This document shows positions 5,853 to 6,066 of a stretch of DNA of 6,066 nt, in pieces (within the stretch, counting starts at the first letter, position 1; every line of letters starts with the position of its first letter). Origin of the DNA: an uncultured Clostridium sp. Its GTDB lineage: Bacteria > Bacillota > Clostridia > Lachnospirales > Lachnospiraceae. Under the pieces are notes generated by a model that ran no database searches, was not told where the DNA came from, and saw only the letters and a list, made by a program, of their open reading frames with translations. Made by a program: the position numbers and the translations under genes. The DNA lies in assembly GCA_947643685.1 (NCBI GenBank), contig CANRXD010000114.1, forward strand, positions 1 to 6,066, written 5' to 3'.

Positions 5853-6066
5853 TTATCTTCCCACCAGACCGGTATTATTAATCAGAGTATTGAGGGCTTC
5901 ATCTAATGCTGTCATAAGCCGTGACGCTGCATTATATGCAGAAACATAGGCCATCATATTAGAAGCCTCTTCGTCCAGGCTGACACCGGAAACGGAATCT
6001 CTGGAATTCTGAATACCGTTCAACACAGTTACATCTGTTTTCAGTGTATTGGTGTTGAAACTGGAA
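5853..6066 (-). CDS. flgK: FlgK (HAP1), hook-filament junction protein, C-terminal end only
   Basis: Read on the minus strand from the window edge, the frame gives 70 residues from SSFNTNTLKTDVTVLNGIQN to NNTGLVGR and a TAA at 5855-5853. It contains RDSVSGVSLDEEASNMMAYV and then a helix with YNAASRLMTALDEALNTLI, the classic C-terminal D0 signature of FlgK (S-G-V-x-x-D-E-E...M-x-x-Y-x-x-x-Y-x-A-x-A). FlgK caps the hook and accepts FlgL. The N-terminal part lies beyond the window. The stop is 26 bases upstream of the flgL start, so flgK and flgL are almost certainly one transcript; the promoter must be further upstream, outside the window. Confidence 0.95.
   Translation of the reverse strand, partial: SSFNTNTLKTDVTVLNGIQNSRDSVSGVSLDEEASNMMAYVSAYNAASRLMTALDEALNTLINNTGLVGR

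Overview
The window looks like chromosomal DNA from a motile, Gram-positive, low-to-moderate GC anaerobe, most likely a Clostridia/Lachnospiraceae-type organism. This rests on three things. The gene order flgK-flgL-yviE-fliW-csrA is the arrangement known from Bacillus and motile Clostridia. Ribosome binding sites are strong and AGGAGG-like. The other strand carries 3D-domain and ComFB-domain proteins of a clostridial type. The genus cannot be named from the sequence alone.

Two gene groups converge at about position 3304. The plus-strand group (1-3303) contains the C-terminal end of a probable ParA-family ATPase, an overlapping gene for a 320-residue protein with a long Gln/Pro/Glu repeat linker and a C-terminal ComFB domain, a 185-base gap, a membrane-anchored protein with two tandem 3D domains, and, 12 bases further on, a protein resembling the uncharacterised nucleotidyltransferase family (NTP_transf_5) that lacks the usual catalytic residues. 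The minus-strand group (6066-3306) is the distal part of a flagellar operon: the end of flgK, complete flgL, a YviE-like (DUF6470) gene, fliW and csrA. Gaps in it are 16-28 bases and every gene has its own ribosome binding site.

The flagellar genes have a clear joint role. FlgK and FlgL form the hook-filament junction on which flagellin polymerises. FliW and CsrA form a partner switch that couples flagellin level to flagellin translation. YviE has no established function but occupies its usual place between flgL and fliW. The two groups end in one shared inverted repeat, which probably works as a bidirectional terminator; both stop codons lie in its loop.

The less ordinary part is the plus strand. 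A ParA-type ATPase is overlapped by a ComFB-domain protein with a basic N-terminal peptide, which suggests an uncharacterised ParA/partner pair that might position something in the cell or respond to a cyclic dinucleotide. The tandem 3D protein and the degenerate nucleotidyltransferase are unusual versions of their families. No RNA genes, CRISPR arrays, mobile elements or attachment sites were seen.
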